A DNA stretch of 25,873 nt from Clostridium_AD sp047624165 (GCA_047624165.1 JBLHPD010000045.1:1-25873); one strand, 5' to 3'. Shown: positions 1-7,777, counted from the first letter of the stretch. Program-made: numbers and translations. The notes: a model not told the origin generated them from the sequence alone.

Positions 1-1
1 A

Positions 2-58
2 TCACTTATTATCTTCGATGTTACTTATTATCTTCCATGTTATTTATTATCTTCGATG
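2..58. repeat. three tandem 19-bp repeats
   Basis: Three adjacent 19-bp units lie at 2-20, 21-39 and 40-58, differing at only a few bases. On the minus strand each unit reads approximately ATCGAAGATAATAARTAAC. The first unit encodes the last residues (I-E-D-N-K) and the stop codon of the Spo0B-like gene. The other two units extend past that stop. Because 19 is not a multiple of three, each copy shifts the frame. Confidence 0.85.
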
Positions 59-645
59 ATGCCATCACCTGAGCTGGTGCTATCACCTGCAGTGCTGAAT
101 ATTAATCTATAAGCTATATTACTATCAAAATCACATCTATAAATTCTTAAATCATCTATCTCTATACCTATTTGTTGCCATTCATCCATCCAACTTATTT
201 CCCCGAGTATTGATTCATTATTAGTAATAAGCAGACTTTCACCTAATTCATCTTCAAAAATATAAATATAAACAAAATTATCATTAGTCGCTTCTACTTC
301 CGTAAATATAGTGTTAACTAAATCACTTTTTTTATTGCACTCATTTTTAAAAATTTTATATTTAAAATTACTAACTTCAACATCTATCTCTACTTTAACT
401 TCATTTGACCATAATTTCTTAATATTATTCTCAAGACATAGTGAAAATTCATTATCTTGTAGTTTATAAATTTCACTAATAATTTCATTTTCTTTTGATA
501 ATTTATCTATGTATCCCAAAGCACTCTCGGGCCTGCTCATTTGCAAATATCCATATATAACTTGCAGATCATTCATAAAATCGTGTCTTTGTTTTCTAAG
601 TAAGTCTATATAATCTTCTAATTCATTTTTATCTATTTTACTCAT
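40..645 (-). CDS. Spo0B-like sensor kinase / phosphotransferase domain protein
   Basis: This 201-residue cytoplasmic protein resembles the Spo0B/CitA-type dimerisation and phosphotransfer fold. The N-terminal helical hairpin carries the motif RHDFMNDLQVIYGYLQ, with H21 as the likely phospho-accepting histidine. The rest would be a degenerate ATPase-like domain, and I see no kinase N, G1 or G2 boxes. In Bacillus, Spo0B relays phosphate from Spo0F to Spo0A and sits between rpmA and obg. The same order is suggested here, since the gene follows rpmA. I chose the ATG at 645 because GGAGG lies just upstream; a TTG four codons further upstream overlaps that site. The C-terminus is Ser/Gly/Asp-rich and ends inside a tandem repeat. 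Clostridia generally lack a classical Spo0F relay, so the partner is unknown. Confidence 0.8.
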   Translation of the reverse strand: MSKIDKNELEDYIDLLRKQRHDFMNDLQVIYGYLQMSRPESALGYIDKLSKENEIISEIYKLQDNEFSLCLENNIKKLWSNEVKVEIDVEVSNFKYKIFKNECNKKSDLVNTIFTEVEATNDNFVYIYIFEDELGESLLITNNESILGEISWMDEWQQIGIEIDDLRIYRCDFDSNIAYRLIFSTAGDSTSSGDGIIEDNK

Positions 646-667
646 ACTATCCTCCAAAAGAGAATTT

Positions 668-691
668 TAAAAAAGCACCCTTTAAGGGTGC
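668..691 (-). terminator. intrinsic terminator after rpmA
   Basis: On the minus strand a GC-rich hairpin (GGCACCC, short loop, GGGTGC) is followed directly by six T residues. It lies just after the rpmA stop and before the Spo0B-like gene. That gene and anything downstream would therefore be expressed by read-through or from a separate promoter. Confidence 0.85.
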
Positions 692-697
692 CTTAAA

Positions 698-1000
698 CTA
701 TTCAGCTAAAGAAAGTTCTACATCTATAGGATAAACGCTTGCTTTTTTCTTCATTTTTCCCATTCTCTCGAATTTAACAACTCCATCAACTTTAGCAAAT
801 AAAGTGTCATCTCCACCTATTCCAACATTGTTTCCTGGATGAATCTTTGTTCCTCTTTGTCTAACTAAAATGTTGCCTGCAAGAACGAATTGTCCGTCTG
901 CACGTTTAGCCCCAAGTCTCTTAGATTCACTATCTCTACCGTTTCTTGAGCTACCTACTCCTTTTTTATGAGCAAATAACTGAAGGTTCATAACTAGCAT
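698..1000 (-). CDS. rpmA: 50S ribosomal protein L27
   Basis: This 100-residue protein is bacterial L27 (bL27), whose N-terminal tail reaches toward the peptidyl-transferase centre. The core shows the family signature HKKGVGSSRNGRDSESKRLG followed by the barrel region (ILVRQRGTKIHPGNNVG). It begins with the Firmicutes extension MLVMNLQLFA. In this lineage the cysteine protease Prp cleaves after the Phe of LQLF, leaving A10-H11-K12 as the mature N-terminus. The ATG at 1000 lies about nine bases after AGGAGG; the internal ATG three codons later is a less well placed alternative. It is the third gene of rplU-prp-rpmA, only four bases after prp, and is followed by an intrinsic terminator. Confidence 0.98.
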   Translation of the reverse strand: MLVMNLQLFAHKKGVGSSRNGRDSESKRLGAKRADGQFVLAGNILVRQRGTKIHPGNNVGIGGDDTLFAKVDGVVKFERMGKMKKKASVYPIDVELSLAE

Positions 1001-1004
1001 TGTA

Positions 1005-1337
1005 CTACACCTCCTCTGTTTCTACTTTTATATATTCACCATAAGTAACTTCTATACTTTTAAGTCCAAGTATCATTGTTTCAAGTAAAACTTGACATCT
1101 TTCGATATCTTGTAGAGTTTGACCTTCCAAATTTAAATTCAGAAATCCATCATCTGTATCATACTTTACCTTAATTTTCAAAACTTCCTCAATCCCAATA
1201 ACTATGGTTTGAGAAATTGCTGAAATAGCACTGCAAATTAAATCTACATCTAGCTGTGCTTCTTTAGGTTTAGCATGACCTTTCATTTTAAAAGAAACTA
1301 TTTTACCAGAGCTTCGAACAAATTCAACTTTAACCAT
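1005..1337 (-). CDS. prp: ribosomal-processing cysteine protease Prp
   Basis: This 110-residue protein matches the Prp family (YsxB/DUF464), which removes the N-terminal extension of L27 in Firmicutes. The expected catalytic pair is visible: H21 in GHA and C35 in DLICSAISA. The length is typical. The gene lies between rplU and rpmA, its invariant location, with two bases separating it from rplU and its stop overlapping the rpmA ribosome binding site region. The neighbouring rpmA encodes the matching LQLFA cleavage site, so protease and substrate are encoded together. Confidence 0.95.
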   Translation of the reverse strand: MVKVEFVRSSGKIVSFKMKGHAKPKEAQLDVDLICSAISAISQTIVIGIEEVLKIKVKYDTDDGFLNLNLEGQTLQDIERCQVLLETMILGLKSIEVTYGEYIKVETEEV

Positions 1338-1339
1338 AA

Positions 1340-1651
1340 TTAAGCTTCAATCTTCTCGATTTGAATCTTTGTATATGATTGTCTATGTCCTTGTTTCTTT
1401 CTATAATCTAACTTTCTTTTAAACTTAAAAACTACAACCTTTTTAGCTTTTCCTTGCGCTAATACCTTAGCGACAACTTTAGCTCCTTCAACTACAGGTT
1501 TTCCAATTACTAAACCTTCTTCCTTGCCAACAGCAAGAATTTCGTTAAATTCAACGGTTGTTTCAACTTCAACATTCAATTTTTCAACGAATAAAACGTC
1601 TCCTTCTTGAACTCTATATTGTTTTCCACCAGTAACTAAAACTGCGTACAT
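1340..1651 (-). CDS. rplU: 50S ribosomal protein L21
   Basis: This 103-residue protein is L21 (bL21), a 23S rRNA-binding component of the large subunit. It begins MYAVLVTGGKQYRVQEGD and ends with the RNA-binding tail FKRKLDYRKKQGHRQSYT. The frame is open upstream to 1693, but the ATG at 1651 is preceded by AGGAGGTG at good spacing and matches the normal L21 N-terminus, so the extra 14 codons are rejected. It is the first gene of rplU-prp-rpmA and is preceded by a structured L21 leader and a sigma-A-type promoter. Confidence 0.98.
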   Translation of the reverse strand: MYAVLVTGGKQYRVQEGDVLFVEKLNVEVETTVEFNEILAVGKEEGLVIGKPVVEGAKVVAKVLAQGKAKKVVVFKFKRKLDYRKKQGHRQSYTKIQIEKIEA

Positions 1652-1663
1652 AAAATACACCTC

Positions 1664-1755
1664 CTTGATCCAGTCTCGCCATCTCAGGTACATACCTTTA
1701 TGTAAAAAAATTTATAAGCAGGTATGTTTAACAACCTTGTGTGTGCGGTCTACAA
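1664..1755 (-). ncRNA. L21 leader RNA (ribosomal protein leader)
   Basis: The stretch between the rplU promoter and its ribosome binding site resembles the Firmicutes L21 leader class, which is thought to mediate autoregulation by L21. On the minus strand it has the segment GTAGACCGCACACAAGG, then a hairpin whose arms are ACATACCT and AGGTATGT. This is followed by GAGATGGCGAGACTGGATC immediately before AGGAGGTG. Identification is by recalled consensus and position; the boundaries are approximate. Confidence 0.75.
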
Positions 1756-1760
1756 AAGCC

Positions 1761-1789
1761 ATTTTAACATATATCCATTTGTTTGTAAA
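1761..1789 (-). promoter_or_regulatory. sigma-A promoter for rplU-prp-rpmA
   Basis: Minus-strand TTTACA, a 17-bp spacer and TAAAAT match the vegetative consensus. The promoter lies just downstream of the rng stop and about 110 bases before the rplU start, which leaves room for the L21 leader. Confidence 0.75.
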
Positions 1790-1795
1790 GCATAT

Positions 1796-3238
1796 TTAGC
1801 CATATATCTTGTATGTTTGCAAATTTCTTATTTGATTTGCAAAAATTAATGACTCGACTTTGAATTTTGATAAGTGAGGAATAAAATTTACGTAAACGCT
1901 ATTGTCCAAAGCCCCTATTTGACGAACAAATTCTAAAATATCTTCCATAATATCATTTTTGTAAATTTCGTCAATTTCAATATATATATCTTTTATACCC
2001 TGTTCATTATGCATTTTAAAAATTTCATTTTTAATTAAAAATTGAACATAGGATAATTTAACTCTACTACTCTTTCCACCACAATGTGTGCAAGGTTCCT
2101 CAATGAACTCATATATAGACTTACCGCGCCTACGCCTTGCAATTTGAACCAAATTCAGCTCCGTAAATGGATAAATTACAGTCTTATTTTTATCATCATT
2201 AAAGCCATCTCTTAAAACGTCCAATATACTTTCTCTCACAAATGTATCCTCAATATCAATAAAATCTATTACAATGATTCCGCTTAGGTTTCGAAGTCTT
2301 ATTTGCCTTGAAATTTCTTCAGCAGCCTCAATATTAGTACTCTGAGCAGTTTTTCGAAGTGAATGGCTTTTTGTATTCTTCCCGGAATTAACATCAATTA
2401 CATACATTGCCTCTGTTTTATCAATTACAATATTCCCTCCACATTTTAATTGTATTTTATGATTCCGAAGACTGAGTATTTCTTTTTCTATTCCATAATA
2501 ATCAAGTAGCATTCTACTTTCATTATGAAGTTCAACTTTCACATCGATATCAGACCGATTTCCTGTAATTTCTTTTGTTAACTTAAAATCATTTTCATTG
2601 TTCAATACTATTTTAGAAGTATTCTTATCTAAAATATCACGTAGAGTTCTGTTTAATGCTCCAACATCACTAAATAACAAAACAGGGTTTCTTGAATACT
2701 TCGCTAGATTTATAATAGTTTTATATATCTCATATAAATCGCGAACTTCATCATTTAGAATATTAATGTCCACATCAAAGGCGTTAGTCCTAATCATTAC
2801 ACCAATATCTTTAGGCTTTGTAAGTTGAGTCGCCACCATAGTTTCAAAAACCCTATTGTTTATTTTTTTAGAAAAACTTATATTTTTATTCATATTTACA
2901 ATAACAGAATATGTACCCGGAATACCGAAAGCACTTGTAACTTTAGCACCCTTTTTATCTATTTCTTCCTTTAAAACCTCCACTATAAGCTCGTCACCTT
3001 TTTTTATCTTGGTATTGTTAAACTTTTCATCAAGATACATATAACAATCTTTGGTCTTCCCAATATCTATAAACGCACACTTAATTGCTGGAACAATATT
3101 TTTTACGACACCCTTATATATTTCTCCTGGAATAGGACCAATACTATCTTCTTCTATGAAACATTCTTTTAATTTGTTATTTTCAACAATTGCTATTCTT
3201 AAAAATTCTTCTTGTCTTTCAATATATATTTCTTTCAC
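1796..3238 (-). CDS. rng: ribonuclease G/E family endoribonuclease
   Basis: This 480-residue protein is an RNase G/E-type endoribonuclease acting in mRNA decay and rRNA processing. An S1 RNA-binding domain spans roughly residues 35-110 (GEIYKGVVKNIVPAIKCAFIDIG). The catalytic DNase I-like region contains IDVNSGKN (D282) and IVIDFIDI (D325), which correspond to the two Mg-binding aspartates of E. coli RNase E. The zinc-link motif CTHCGG (C383, C386) follows, as needed for tetramer assembly. The length fits RNase G rather than RNase E, and no long C-terminal degradosome scaffold is present. Translation starts at GTG 3238 behind AGGAG. It follows the radical SAM pair with about 20 bases between genes, so it is probably in the same operon. 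Confidence 0.93.
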   Translation of the reverse strand: MKEIYIERQEEFLRIAIVENNKLKECFIEEDSIGPIPGEIYKGVVKNIVPAIKCAFIDIGKTKDCYMYLDEKFNNTKIKKGDELIVEVLKEEIDKKGAKVTSAFGIPGTYSVIVNMNKNISFSKKINNRVFETMVATQLTKPKDIGVMIRTNAFDVDINILNDEVRDLYEIYKTIINLAKYSRNPVLLFSDVGALNRTLRDILDKNTSKIVLNNENDFKLTKEITGNRSDIDVKVELHNESRMLLDYYGIEKEILSLRNHKIQLKCGGNIVIDKTEAMYVIDVNSGKNTKSHSLRKTAQSTNIEAAEEISRQIRLRNLSGIIVIDFIDIEDTFVRESILDVLRDGFNDDKNKTVIYPFTELNLVQIARRRRGKSIYEFIEEPCTHCGGKSSRVKLSYVQFLIKNEIFKMHNEQGIKDIYIEIDEIYKNDIMEDILEFVRQIGALDNSVYVNFIPHLSKFKVESLIFANQIRNLQTYKIYG

Positions 3239-3258
3239 TTTAATCTACTCCTATTTTA

Positions 3259-3966
3259 CTAAATTTTAAAAAACTCGCTAAGAGTGACTAGTTTATCATC
3301 TTTACTTGCATACATTTCTTCTCGCGCTATATCAACAAAAGCTTCTTGATGTATAGACTCTATATTTACCTTCATATATTCCACTAATAATTGTGCAGAT
3401 AAATTAGCACGACTTCCACAGGCAATAAGTGTTGAAATGCAAATCATTGAGTTATCTACCTCATATTCAAATTTATGCACTAATGATTTTATATTAACCA
3501 TTTTATCTCCACTTTTTTTACTCTTCTTAATAATATTCCATTCTTCATTTTTACAAAGATTATGCAAGGCTTCTTTTACTTCCTCTGCACCAGTACACTT
3601 TAGTTTAATTGTATATTTTGCAGCATCTATAATTGCCATTGCTTGTGACTTCTTTTTTCCCTCAACTGGAATAACTTTTACCACATCTAAAATTTTAATT
3701 CCGCGTGGCGTGTTTTCATTCATTTTATCCATAATATATTTTTCTTCAAGCTCGCCTCCTAAAATTACATCCATGTATTCACCATTAGAATAAGCTCCTA
3801 CAGACAAAGGCTGTGCGATGGACACTGCCATGTGTGGATTAAATCCCTTTGAATATTCTATAGGAAGTTCTGATCTTTTTATGATTTTTTGCAGGGTTCG
3901 CATTAAATCTAAGTGAGCAACAAATTTAATCTCACTCTCTTTACTATACTTAATTAGATAACGCAC
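3259..3966 (-). CDS. TIGR03936/DUF2344 radical SAM-linked protein
   Basis: This 235-residue protein matches the DUF2344 (TIGR03936) family, which almost always lies next to, or is fused to, a TIGR03960 radical SAM protein. The hallmark N-terminal region is RYLIKYSKESEIKFVAHLDL followed by KRSELPIEYSKGFNPHM. The biochemical role is not established, although the family is often compared to tRNA-modification enzymes. I chose the GTG at 3966, which matches the family N-terminus and overlaps the upstream radical SAM gene by 17 bases. Upstream in-frame starts near 4005 lack a ribosome binding site. The overlap suggests translational coupling. Confidence 0.85.
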   Translation of the reverse strand: MRYLIKYSKESEIKFVAHLDLMRTLQKIIKRSELPIEYSKGFNPHMAVSIAQPLSVGAYSNGEYMDVILGGELEEKYIMDKMNENTPRGIKILDVVKVIPVEGKKKSQAMAIIDAAKYTIKLKCTGAEEVKEALHNLCKNEEWNIIKKSKKSGDKMVNIKSLVHKFEYEVDNSMICISTLIACGSRANLSAQLLVEYMKVNIESIHQEAFVDIAREEMYASKDDKLVTLSEFFKI

Positions 3967-5803
3967 CGTTGAAACACGTCCCTTCTTTAAAATTAACATT
4001 AACACCGCAGTCTGTGCAGCCTAATTTACAATTTTGAGTTAATTCTACTTTTTTAGCCTTCTCATTTTCGAGTATTAAGTACTCCTTATTCACTCCAATA
4101 TCTATGAAATCCCAAGGAAGTATTTCGTCATAACTTCTCTCGCGATAAGCATAAAAATCGCCAGAAACTTCACATTCTTCCATTGCTTCTTTCCATATTT
4201 CAAAATTAAAATGCTCTGACCAACCATCGAATTTTGCACCCTTTTCAAAGGCCTTTATTATAACATCGCAAATTCTTCTGTCTCCTCTAGCAATCACTGC
4301 TTCTAGGTAAGAAACTACAGATTCATGATAATTGTAAATAACTGCCTTACTTGTTAAAGCATACTTAACTGCTTTTATTTTTTCAACTACCTCGTCCATT
4401 GTTGCTTGTGGTGCCCATTGGAATGGAGTAAATGGCTTTGGTACAAATATAGCGGAACTTGAAGTAATCCGGAGTCCCCTTTTACGTGTTTCTTTAGGAA
4501 TTTTAAAGTACTCTGCTGCAACTTTATCCGAAATCTCTGCAATGCCTCGTACATCATCCATAGTTTCATAAGGAAGCCCCACCATAAAATAAAGCTTTAT
4601 AGTTGACCAACCTGAAGCAAAAACGCTACTGGCAGCTTCTAATATTTCCTCCTCTGTAACTCCCTTATTTATAATATCGCGCATTCTTTGGGTTCCAGCT
4701 TCCGGTGCAAAAGTTATGCCGGTTTTTTTAATCTTTTGTATTTCCTTAATTAAATCTACCGAGAAAGAATTTATTCTAATTGAAGGCAGAGATACACTCA
4801 CGTGGTCCTCCTTATATTTTTCAATTAGCGTCGTTATAAGGTTTCGTATATCTGAATAATCACATATACTTAGTGAACTTAAAGATATTTCTCTATACCC
4901 TGTACTCTTTAACAATTTATCCGCAGAATCAATTAGGGTATCTGTGCTCTTTTCCCTAACTGGCCTATATATCATGCCGGCTTGGCAAAATCTACATCCA
5001 TTAGTACATCCCCTAAAGGTCTCGAGTATTACCCTATCATGTACTATCTCAGTATATGGAACTACCATTTTCTCTGGAAAAGAAACCTCATTAAAATTTG
5101 CTATAAATCTTTTTCTAACCTTACTCGGAACATCATCATATTTAGGTTTAAATTCGCGAATAGTGTTATCGTCATTATATGACACCTCATATAATGACGG
5201 TACATATATTCCTCTTATCTTAGATATTTCTCTTAAAAATTCTTTTTTGCGTCCTTTGCCTTTGTACTTTTTATAAACATCTAGTACATCATTCATTATT
5301 TCTTCGCCTTCACCAATCTCAAAGAAATCCACTATATCATGTAGTGGTTCAGGATTATAAGCGCAAGGGCCACCAGCCATAATTATAGGTTCATCCTCTC
5401 CTCTTAGTGAGGCTCTTATAGTTATACCCGACATATCTAGCATATTAAGTATATTAGTGTAGCTCATCTCGTACTGTAGCGTAAACCCTAGAAAATCAAA
5501 TTCATTTAGTGAATCTTTACTCTCTAATGCATATAATGCTATATTGTTTTCTCTCATTTCACTTTCCATATCTGGCCAAGGAGCAAATGCTCTTTCACAA
5601 TAGGTATCTTCTCTTTCATTTAAAACGTGATAAAGTATTCTACTTCCTAAATGTGACATACCTACCTCATAAACATCTGGAAAGCAAAAAGCAAATCTTA
5701 TATCAATACATTCTTTATCTTTATAGCAACAATTAAGTTCTCCACCTATGTATCTGGCAGGCTTTTCCACCTTACATAAGATATCATCGGAAATTTTATT
5801 CAT
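3950..5803 (-). CDS. TIGR03960 family B12-binding-type radical SAM protein
   Basis: This 617-residue protein has an N-terminal domain related to cobalamin-binding radical SAM proteins (about residues 30-180, including FPDVYEVGMSHLG and AGGPCAYNPEPL). The radical SAM core begins with GCTNGCRFCQAG, whose C266, C270 and C273 form the CxxxCxxC 4Fe-4S ligand set. The extreme C-terminus has a further Cys cluster (CKLGCTDCG) just before the stop. Its substrate is unknown. The ATG at 5803 follows AGGAGGG. The gene heads a unit with the TIGR03936 gene and rng, consistent with an RNA-related role, but that is inference from context. Confidence 0.88.
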   Translation of the reverse strand: MNKISDDILCKVEKPARYIGGELNCCYKDKECIDIRFAFCFPDVYEVGMSHLGSRILYHVLNEREDTYCERAFAPWPDMESEMRENNIALYALESKDSLNEFDFLGFTLQYEMSYTNILNMLDMSGITIRASLRGEDEPIIMAGGPCAYNPEPLHDIVDFFEIGEGEEIMNDVLDVYKKYKGKGRKKEFLREISKIRGIYVPSLYEVSYNDDNTIREFKPKYDDVPSKVRKRFIANFNEVSFPEKMVVPYTEIVHDRVILETFRGCTNGCRFCQAGMIYRPVREKSTDTLIDSADKLLKSTGYREISLSSLSICDYSDIRNLITTLIEKYKEDHVSVSLPSIRINSFSVDLIKEIQKIKKTGITFAPEAGTQRMRDIINKGVTEEEILEAASSVFASGWSTIKLYFMVGLPYETMDDVRGIAEISDKVAAEYFKIPKETRKRGLRITSSSAIFVPKPFTPFQWAPQATMDEVVEKIKAVKYALTSKAVIYNYHESVVSYLEAVIARGDRRICDVIIKAFEKGAKFDGWSEHFNFEIWKEAMEECEVSGDFYAYRERSYDEILPWDFIDIGVNKEYLILENEKAKKVELTQNCKLGCTDCGVNVNFKEGTCFNGALSN

Positions 5804-5848
5804 AGAAATCCCTCCTGGTTTTTTCTCTAGTGTACATAATAGTTTACG

Positions 5849-5876
5849 TTTAACACATTATTTTATTTTAACACAT
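5849..5876. repeat. 10-bp direct repeat upstream of the radical SAM operon
   Basis: TTTAACACAT occurs at 5849-5858 and again at 5867-5876, an exact repeat with an 18-bp offset. It lies 46-73 bases upstream of the radical SAM start, inside the presumed promoter region. It could be a pair of regulator half-sites on the same helix face or simply chance in AT-rich DNA. Confidence 0.5.
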
Positions 5877-5919
5877 GAAAGTTAAATTTCAAAACGAAAA
5901 ATAATTTTCTCATATCAAA

Positions 5920-5971
5920 TAAAATAACAAGCCAGATATACTAGCCTAAAACAGGCTTGGCATACTGGCTA
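5920..5971 (-). terminator. terminator after the spoIVFB-like gene
   Basis: An imperfect 41-base hairpin begins directly after the M50 peptidase stop. The outer arms are AGCCAG/CTGGCT and the inner arms AGCCT/AGGCT around a TGTTTT loop. It is followed on the minus strand by TTGTTATTTTATTT, and it separates the spoIVF unit from the radical SAM operon. Confidence 0.75.
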
Positions 5972-5972
5972 G

Positions 5973-6830
5973 TTATTTGTTTAGATGTGCCTTAATATCA
6001 ATATACTCCTTTAAACTTATGTTACCATAGGTTTTTATTGCCTGAATTATTTCTTCTTCATACAAAATTTCTAGTACACTCATGTTTTCATCTAGTACTG
6101 TAAACAAATTATACTTATTCTTATCAATCATTCCTAGTGCCGATAATAAATCTTTCTTACAATAAATAGATATACTTCTATTTTCTATATATCCTCTCTT
6201 TATAAATCTGTATCGCTTCTTGATAATATAGCCCATAATCAAATATACTATCCTTTCCTTCTCTTTAATTGAAGATATTAAAATAAATATAGAAATTAAT
6301 CCCAAATTAAAATTGCTTTTGTTTGCATACATACCTACAAAATATATAAACATGAAAATACTTCCAAGGACCATGCTAACCCTAATAGAAATTTCATTAG
6401 CTCTTCTATATATAGTTTTAATACTAAGTATATCGCGAAGTACTCTCCCTCCGTCTAAAGGGAATGCTGGGATAAGGTTGAAAATACCTATAGCTAAATT
6501 ACTATTATATAATAACTGCAAATAGGGTCTATCAAATTTTGCAAATAAAACACAAAAAATAACTGCTAATAATAAGTTAAATAAGGGACCTGATAAAGAA
6601 ATTATTAAATCTTCTTTAGGACTTGCTTCATCTAAGTCTTTCACCTTAAGTACGGCTCCTATAGGAAGTATTTCTATATCAAAACCCGAAAAACCTAAAA
6701 TTCTGGCAGTTAAATAATGCACTAACTCATGGATGAATACTAGAACAAAAGCTATTATAAGTTCCCCTTTAAATCCTAATATAATTAATAAAATAATGCA
6801 TGGTATAAATAGTTTACTTATTCTTATCAA
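5973..6830 (-). CDS. spoIVFB: SpoIVFB-like M50 intramembrane metalloprotease
   Basis: This 285-residue polytopic membrane protein belongs to the site-2 protease family M50. The zinc motif HELVH is at residues 34-38 in the first membrane region. The third ligand motif is in FNLIPAFPLDGGRVL (D126). Several hydrophobic segments follow up to about residue 190, then a soluble C-terminal region resembling a single CBS-like domain (about 215-280). SpoIVFB cleaves pro-sigma-K in the outer forespore membrane during sporulation. The TTG start at 6830 is chosen because GGGGGAT lies immediately upstream. It follows a SpoIVFA-like gene, matching the spoIVFA-spoIVFB order. Assignment to SpoIVFB rather than another M50 protease rests on length and neighbour. 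Confidence 0.85.
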   Translation of the reverse strand: MIRISKLFIPCIILLIILGFKGELIIAFVLVFIHELVHYLTARILGFSGFDIEILPIGAVLKVKDLDEASPKEDLIISLSGPLFNLLLAVIFCVLFAKFDRPYLQLLYNSNLAIGIFNLIPAFPLDGGRVLRDILSIKTIYRRANEISIRVSMVLGSIFMFIYFVGMYANKSNFNLGLISIFILISSIKEKERIVYLIMGYIIKKRYRFIKRGYIENRSISIYCKKDLLSALGMIDKNKYNLFTVLDENMSVLEILYEEEIIQAIKTYGNISLKEYIDIKAHLNK

Positions 6831-6846
6831 TTAATCCCCCATAGTC

Positions 6847-6882
6847 ATTACTTAAATTGCTAGAATTACTTAAATTGCTAGA
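6847..6882. repeat. perfect 18-bp tandem duplication
   Basis: The 18-mer ATTACTTAAATTGCTAGA occurs twice back to back (6847-6864 and 6865-6882). It fills most of the 56-bp gap between the SpoIVFA-like stop and the spoIVFB start. In the frame of the upstream gene it contains stop codons. Confidence 0.9.
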
Positions 6883-6886
6883 AATA

Positions 6887-7282
6887 TTAAAATTTTTGAA
6901 AATCAATGTTTTCACTATTTATTTCATCTCCACTGGAAATCGTGCTTTTAACCTTTTCTATAAAATTTCCTTTAATCGCTTCTAGATCTTTAAACTTAAA
7001 GTTCTTCGCTTTATCTATTAGTGTACTATAATCATATTGTTTATTTATTATTTCCTTAGAATGATCATAAACATATTGAGTTTTAGTTGTAACTACTACT
7101 TTGCAAAACAATATAAAAATAAACAATGCAAGTACTCCAATCAGTTCCCTGGTTAATCTCTTTGTGTAAAAATTTGATATTCTACTTTGTCTATTCTTTT
7201 CACTACCAAAATTATTCGTGCCCCTTTGTTTTTTAGCCAAATTATTATAATAGCTTTGATACTGCGTATTATAATTACCCAT
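6887..7282 (-). CDS. SpoIVFA-like membrane protein lacking a LytM domain
   Basis: This 131-residue protein has a polar, Asn/Gln/Tyr-rich N-terminus (MGNYNTQYQSYYNNL), one transmembrane segment at about residues 47-64 (IGVLALFIFILFCKVVV), and a 65-residue charged outer portion ending ENIDFQKF. Related clostridial proteins in this position, as I recall them, continue into a C-terminal M23/LytM domain, as does SpoIVFA of Bacillus. No such domain is present here, and only 56 bases separate the stop from the next gene. The ATG at 7282 is preceded by GAGGGGG; the upstream TTG overlaps that site. By position it should interact with SpoIVFB. Whether it is a natural short form or a truncation cannot be settled from this sequence. 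Confidence 0.65.
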   Translation of the reverse strand: MGNYNTQYQSYYNNLAKKQRGTNNFGSEKNRQSRISNFYTKRLTRELIGVLALFIFILFCKVVVTTKTQYVYDHSKEIINKQYDYSTLIDKAKNFKFKDLEAIKGNFIEKVKSTISSGDEINSENIDFQKF

Positions 7283-7352
7283 TTTATCCCCCTCATACAA
7301 TATTATACTATTTATATATATTTAATTTTTCCCATTTTTATTACAATTTATA

Positions 7353-7392
7353 AGGAAAAAAACAAGCACTACAAAATTTGCAGTGCTTGTTT
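7353..7392 (-). terminator. intrinsic terminator after mgsA
   Basis: Hairpin arms ACAAGCACT and AGTGCTTGT surround an 11-base loop and are followed by T residues on the minus strand. The plus-strand side also has a T tract. It lies about 13 bases beyond the mgsA stop and isolates mgsA from the spoIVF genes. Confidence 0.85.
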
Positions 7393-7402
7393 TTTCATAT
7401 TC

Positions 7403-7777
7403 TTAATCTTCACGATTTTTTAAACTTCTCATCAAAACTTCCGCTGTACCTAAATTAGTCGCAAGTGGAACACAATGGACATCACATAACCTAAGAAGTG
7501 CTGCAATATCTGGTTCATGAGGTTGAGCCGTAAGTGGATCCCTTAAGAAAATTATCATATCTAGCTCCCCTTGTGCAAGCTTTGCACCTATTTGCTGGTC
7601 TCCACCCATGGGTCCTGATAAAAATCTACTAACAGATAGTCCTACTTTTTCATTTATTAATTTTCCTGTTGTTCCCGTTCCATACAATTCATGATTCTTC
7701 AAAATATCTTTATATCGCTTAGCAAAGTCAATCATATCGTCCTTTTTCTTATCATGTGCTACTAATGCTATTCTCAT
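7403..7777 (-). CDS. mgsA: methylglyoxal synthase
   Basis: This 124-residue enzyme converts dihydroxyacetone phosphate to methylglyoxal and phosphate, a glycolytic bypass used under phosphate limitation. The family motifs are all present: TGTTG phosphate-binding loop (residues 34-38), SGPMGGDQQIGA with catalytic D60, FLRDP (D80) and PHEPD (H87, D90). These match E. coli D71, D91, H98 and D101 with a constant offset of 11. The protein is shorter than the E. coli enzyme (152), mainly at the termini. The ATG at 7777 follows AGGAGG. It is flanked by a terminator downstream and structured intergenic DNA upstream, so it is probably monocistronic. Confidence 0.97.
   Translation of the reverse strand: MRIALVAHDKKKDDMIDFAKRYKDILKNHELYGTGTTGKLINEKVGLSVSRFLSGPMGGDQQIGAKLAQGELDMIIFLRDPLTAQPHEPDIAALLRLCDVHCVPLATNLGTAEVLMRSLKNRED

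Noticed and set aside
1652..1693. N-terminal extension of L21
   Set aside because: The extra codons fall in the L21 leader and its AGGAGG site; the ATG at 1651 gives the normal protein.
2598..3269. Several plus-strand open frames opposite rng
   Set aside because: They lack ribosome binding sites, have Phe/Ile/Ser-rich antisense composition, and lie wholly opposite a well-identified gene.
3967..4005. Longer start for the DUF2344 protein
   Set aside because: The upstream codons lie inside the radical SAM gene, have no ribosome binding site, and precede the conserved family N-terminus.
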